Positions 59,681 to 64,000 of a stretch of DNA of 64,000 nt are shown piece after piece. Numbering within the stretch: position 1 is the stretch's first letter; every line of letters begins with the position of its first letter. The stretch comes from Prorocentrum cordatum. Lineage: Eukaryota; Sar; Dinophyceae; Prorocentrales; Prorocentraceae. The position numbers were made by a program, and so were the translations under genes. The stretch is taken from NCBI GenBank assembly GCA_963575745.1, contig CAUYUJ010003991.1, positions 474,864 to 538,863 on the forward strand, in the 5' to 3' direction. The notes under the pieces were generated by a model. The model did no database searches and had not been told where the DNA came from. It was given only the letters and a program-made list of their open reading frames with translations.

Positions 59681-60455
59681 CGAGCCCAACCCTGACGTAC
59701 AAAGAGCACAGACCGCCTGGGTCGCCCTTCATCATGCCCGATCGCTCGCTCGCCCCAGGGCGTCTCCCCAGGCGGTCGCCCGGGCGCGTGATGATGCTCA
59801 CCAGTAGCACGCCAGTGCTACCTTCCCTTCTGAGCGAGCTCCGCGAACCGGTGGCAATGTTTCCGTCGCTCCAATGCGGAGGGCCGCTGCGGGATTGCCC
59901 CACGGCCGTGCCGTTCACCTTTCCCATGCTCCACATCGTGCATGCCAGCGTGCGTGTGTTAAGGCGATGCTAATGCCGCGGGTACGGAGACGTGCCGCTG
60001 AGCGGCCTGATCATGCATGTCCGCTATGGTTTCCAGCCGGGGCCCCTTTCTGTTCTTCGCCAGGGGGGTATTCCACCACCTCTGATTCGTATGCGGCACC
60101 TCCTGCCTTGTGAGATGGGTCTGCGGGGCGTTTGTAGCTTCGGGTCCTGGACGAACCTTCGTCCGAAGTGGTACGTCTCTCTCTCTCCCTCCCTCTCTCT
60201 CGCATCCATCCGCCCTCGATTCCCACTTGTCCCAATACCATCAGTCTCTCGCTGTCATCCTTCTCTGTCTTGGGCCCCAGACCCTTCCTTTGTAGCGCGG
60301 GAGCCATGTCCGAGCACGTTCGCAGATCGGAAGGGCACTGTGGTGCAAATGGTGGCTTGTGCTTTTTTCCCAACCATCCTGTGGTGTTGGGTCCTCGTTG
60401 TGAAAAGACGTCGCCCCGCGTTCCTTCCCGCTGCCCCTTCCCTCCTCCCTCCTCC
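59681..60455. other. Non-coding stretch, no gene seen
   Basis: Mixed sequence with a CTCTCTCC run near 60180. No domain. Confidence 0.4.
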
Positions 60456-62465
60456 ATTTCGGCACACCCCTCACACGTTTCGTGGCCCCATAAGGAGCTC
60501 CGCCGAAGGCCCCAGTGCTGCCGCCCGCATGCGTCTCGCACACCCAATTCGGCACACCCCTCACACGCTTCGTGGCCCCATAGGGAGCTCCACCAAAGGC
60601 CCCAGTGCTGCCGCCCGCATGCATCCCGCACACCCACTTCGGCACACCCCTCACACGTTTCGTGGCCCCATAGGGATCTCCACCGAAGGCCCCAGCGCTA
60701 CCGCCCGCATGCGTCCCGCACACCCATTGCGGCACACCCCTCACACGTTTCGTGGCCCCAGAGGGAGCTCCACCGAAGGCTCCAGTGCTGCCGCCCGGAT
60801 GCGTCCCGCACACCCATTTTGGCACACCCCTCACACGTTTCGTGGCCCCAGAGGGAGCTCCACCGAAGGCCCCAGTGCTGCTGCCCGCATGCGTCCCGCA
60901 CACCCAATTCGGCACACCCCTCACACGCTTCGTGGCCAAATAGGAAGCCCCACCAAAGGTCCCAGTGCTGCCGCCCGCATGCGTCCCGCACACCCAATTC
61001 GGCACACCCCTCAAACGTTTCGTGGCCCCACAGGGAGCTCCACCGAAGGCCCCAGTGCTGCCGCCCGCATGCGTCTCGCACACCCACTTCGGCACACCCC
61101 TCACACGTGTCGTGGCCCCATCGGGAGCTCCACCAAAGGCCCCAATGCCCGCATGCGTCCCGCACACCCATTGCGGCACACCCCTCACACGTTTCGTGGC
61201 CCCATCGGAGCTCCACCGAAGGCCCTTGTGCTGCCCGCATGCGTCCCGCACACCCATTTCGGCACACTCCTCACACGTTTCGTGGCCCCATAGGGAGCTC
61301 CACCGAAGGCCCCAATGCTGCCGCCCGCATGCGTACTGCACACCCAATTCGGCACACCCCTCACACGCTTCGTGGCCCCAGAGGGAGCTCCACCGAAGGC
61401 CCCAGCGCTGCCGCCCGCATGCGTCTCGCACACTAACTTCGGTACACCCCTCACACGTTTCATGGCCCCATAGGGAGCTCCACCGACGGCCCCAGTGCTG
61501 CCGCTCGTATGCGCCCCGCACACCCAATTCGGCACACCCCTCACACGCGTCGTGGCCCCATAGGGAGCTCCACCGAAGGCCCCAGTGCTGCCGCCCGCAT
61601 GCGACCCGCACACCCCCCATTCTCGCACACCCCTCACACGTGTCGTGGCCCCATAGGGAGCTCCACCAAAGGCCCCAGTGCTGCCGCCCGCATGCGTCCC
61701 GCATACCCATTTCGGCACACCCCTCACACGTTTCGTGGCCAAATAGGAAGCCCCACCAAAGGTCCCAGTGGCGGCGCTCACATGCGCATGCGTCCCGCAC
61801 ACCCATTTCGGCACATCCCTCACAGGTTTCGTGGCCCCATCATCCACCGGAGGCCCGAGTGGCGGCGCTCACATGCGTCACCCACACGCACCCAATCCGG
61901 ACACCCAACACACGCTTCGTGGCCCCATAGGGAGCTCCACCGAAGGCCCCAGCGGCCGCGCTCACATGCGTCCCCGCCACCCATCCCGGCACGCCCCTCA
62001 CAACAACAGGTTTCGTGGCCCCATAGGGAGCTCCACCGAAGGCCCCAGCGACACCGCCCGCATGCGTCACCACCCGCACCCACTTCGGCACACCCCTCAC
62101 ACGTTTCGTGGCCCCATAGGGAGCTGCACCGAAGGCCCCAGTGGCGGCGCTCACAATCGTCCCCGCCACACATCCGAGTACACCCCTCACGCGCTTCGTG
62201 GCCCCAGAGGGAGCTCCACCGAAGGCCCCAGTAGCGGCGCTTACATGCGTCTCCGCCACCCATCCCGGCACCCCCCCCGCAGCAGCATCATGTTCCGGGG
62301 ACCCATAGGGAGCTGCACTGGAGGCCCCAGTGGCGGCCCTCACATGCGTTTCCGCCACCCATGTCGGCACGCCCCGCGCGTGTTTCATGTCCCCAGAGGG
62401 AGCTTCACCGAATGCCCCAGTGGCACCCATCTCGGCACACCCCTCACACGTTCCGTGGTCCTATG
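60456..62465. repeat. 90-bp satellite-like tandem array
   Basis: About 22 units containing GGCACACCCCTCACACG, TTTCGTGGCCCCATAGGG, AGCTCCACCGAAGGCCCC and GCCGCCCGCATGCGTC. Spacing is exactly 90 bp through the first seven units, and later units carry small indels. Because 90 is a multiple of three, frames up to 521 codons stay open on both strands. These are not credible genes. Units become more diverged towards the right end. Confidence 0.93.
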
Positions 62466-63440
62466 GGGAGTTCCACTGAAGATGAAACCCGCAGCTGCGG
62501 TACTGACAACTGCATATGGTTGGGTTCTTCGCCAGGCTAATTTTGGCATGCTTGCTCCAACTTCTGTGCTTGTGCTGTCTGACGCGCCCATATGTTATCA
62601 TTGTGCTCGGTCGCATCTCCATTCATCCTTATCCTGGTTTTCCTCCTGGTTCGCCGCGCTCTAGTCCTCTCATCTTCCCATCAGTATCCAGTTTCGTCGT
62701 TTCCTCCGTTCTACATCCTCATGAGTCGACATATGGACAGTCTCCAGCGTCGCCATCATGTTTAAAATCGTCATTGTGCTCATGGCGCTGAAGATGCTTC
62801 AGAGTATAATAGAGCTGAACCTCATGATGGTCTGATCCCTTTCCGTGGTCATGCCAGCATTCCTGCTGCTTGTCCTGATCCGAATCCTCCTCCGCCTTGT
62901 CGGCGTCATCCTCATCATCAGTTTCATGTGTCTGCTGCTCCCGCTGTTCTTGGTCATGGCCCCTCCTTGTTGCAAACGGTTGTTTCTGACAAGTGGCGCA
63001 GGTGCTCAAGCGGTCACTGACGAGACACAGGCCACACGGAAGGGTGCCAGGGAGGCAGTTGCACGGGGGTGATACCGCAGTCGCGTAGTCCTTGGTCAGC
63101 CTCTCCCTCCGTTTGCCTCCACCCTGGCTCGCTCGTCCTTCCTCCCCTTTTCCTTCCTCTGCCTCCTCTGTCTCCTCTGTCTCCTCACTCCTCCTGCTTT
63201 CTCCCTCCTTCCTTGCCTCCTCTCCCACTTGCCTTTCCCTCTCCTCCCATCCCAGTCCTCATCCTCCGTCGTGCCTCCAATCCCCTCCCTCCTTCTTACC
63301 TCTGCCCTTTTCAATATCCGTAAGGGCTTCGCCCCATGCCGCCGGCCTCCTGTCTCGGATAACGGGAGATGCAAACGCTAAATCATGAGGTCTGGGCGCC
63401 GCCGTGAAGCAGTGTCGGGACCTGTTTGTTGTTCGTCCCT
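62466..63440. other. Non-coding stretch, no gene seen
   Basis: Mixed sequence, then a pyrimidine-rich block (63100-63310). No domain recognised. Confidence 0.4.
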
Positions 63441-64000
63441 GACCCTACGGATCTGCGTAAGGGGTGCCGCCGAATTTCAGAAATGTGGCAAATCCCATGT
63501 GTTTTTGGACCCTGACCCTACGGATCTGCGTGAGGGGTGCCGCCGAATTTCAAACATGTGGTAGATCCCCTATGCTTTTGGACCCTGACCCTGCCGATCT
63601 GCGTGAGAGGTGCCGCCGAATTTTGGAAATGTGGTAAATCTCATGTTTTTTTGACCCTGGCCCTGCCGATCTGCGTGAGGGGTGCCACCGAATGTCAGAA
63701 ATGTGGCAGATCTCGTATGTTTTTGTTGACCCTGACCCCGCCGATCTGCGTGAGGGGTGCCAGCGAATTTTAGACGTGTGGCAAATCCCGTATGTTTTTG
63801 GACCGTGACCCCGCCGATCTGCGTGAGGGGTGTCAGCACATTTCAGAAATGTGGCAATCCAATGCGTTTTTGGACCCTGACCCTACGGATCTGCGTGAGG
63901 GGTGCCACCCAATTTCAGAAATGTGGCAAATCCCTTGCGTTTTTGGACCCTGATCCCGCCGATCTGCGTGAGGGGTGGCAATTTTTATTTGTTTTGGGCC
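63441..64000. repeat. 73-bp tandem array running off the window
   Basis: Units starting GACCCTACGGATCTGCGTG or GACCCTGCCGATCTGCGTG recur at 63441, 63514, 63587 and on at 72-73 bp, about eight copies to the end of the window. Each contains GAGGGGTGCC, CGAATTT(C/T)AGA and TGGCAAATCCC. The period is not a multiple of three. Confidence 0.9.

Noticed and set aside
60241-61806. 521-codon minus-strand frame and 422-433-codon plus-strand frames
   Set aside because: They are products of the 90-bp tandem array, whose period is a multiple of three and keeps several frames open at once.
60456-64000. CRISPR-like repeat arrays (90 bp and 73 bp)
   Set aside because: Units are contiguous with no unique spacers, are too long for CRISPR repeats, and the genome is eukaryotic.
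1-64000. tRNA and rRNA genes
   Set aside because: No cloverleaf with conserved arms and no rRNA core sequences were noticed on reading. The only tRNA-related sequences are the two primer-binding sites.

Overview
The window looks like nuclear DNA of a dinoflagellate. It is GC-rich and crowded with simple repeats and minisatellites, and no complete host gene can be recognised. Three things support the host call. Both retroelements belong, as far as I recall the family, to the large dinoflagellate Ty1/copia-like group, with its gag type, methyltransferase-like module and HHCC/integrase/RT order. Element A carries a near-copy of the dinoflagellate spliced-leader sequence. The base composition fits. 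A Prorocentrum- or Polarella-like source is possible, but species cannot be fixed by eye. No rRNA, tRNA or CRISPR array was seen.

Layout. 1-24359: mostly non-coding repeat DNA, including (GGA)n/(TCC)n and (GAT)n tracts, a GGGACAGTG minisatellite, fields of a degenerate ggcctcttgg-type word, tandem arrays of about 83 and 300 bp, one long inverted repeat and a few exon-like snippets. 24360-49090: an old, decayed copia-like element (B) with LTRs, broken by many stops. Inside it, at 27867-43771, sits a much younger giant copia-like element (A, 15.9 kb) with LTRs about 98% identical and a 5-bp target duplication (CGCTC/CGCCC). Removing A restores B's reading frame across the junction. 49091-64000: repeat DNA again, with purine tracts, a diverged 111-bp (37-codon) repeat, a 90-bp (30-codon) array and a 73-bp array running off the window end.

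Element A is the notable object. Its coding capacity lies in six open frames: gag with two membrane segments; a long ORF with a CCHC knuckle and a C-terminal Tpt1/KptA-like RNA 2'-phosphotransferase domain; an ORF with a RING-H2 finger and aspartic protease; an ORF with a methyltransferase-like module, integrase and the start of RT; then the rest of RT and RNase H. The frames join at stop codons in ways that resemble recoding (+1 at UAA and at UGA, an AUGA overlap, an in-frame UGA), except the RT junction, which looks like a deletion. Scattered through A, always on the sense strand, are 34 copies of a 14-nt hairpin: a GC-ended 5-bp stem with several different paired sequences closed by a GNRA tetraloop. 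Most are in one codon phase (Gly-Asn-x-Pro), but five are in other phases and two lie in the 3' non-coding region, so the RNA structure itself appears to be what is conserved. This hairpin family and the Tpt1-like domain are the best candidates for an undescribed system.
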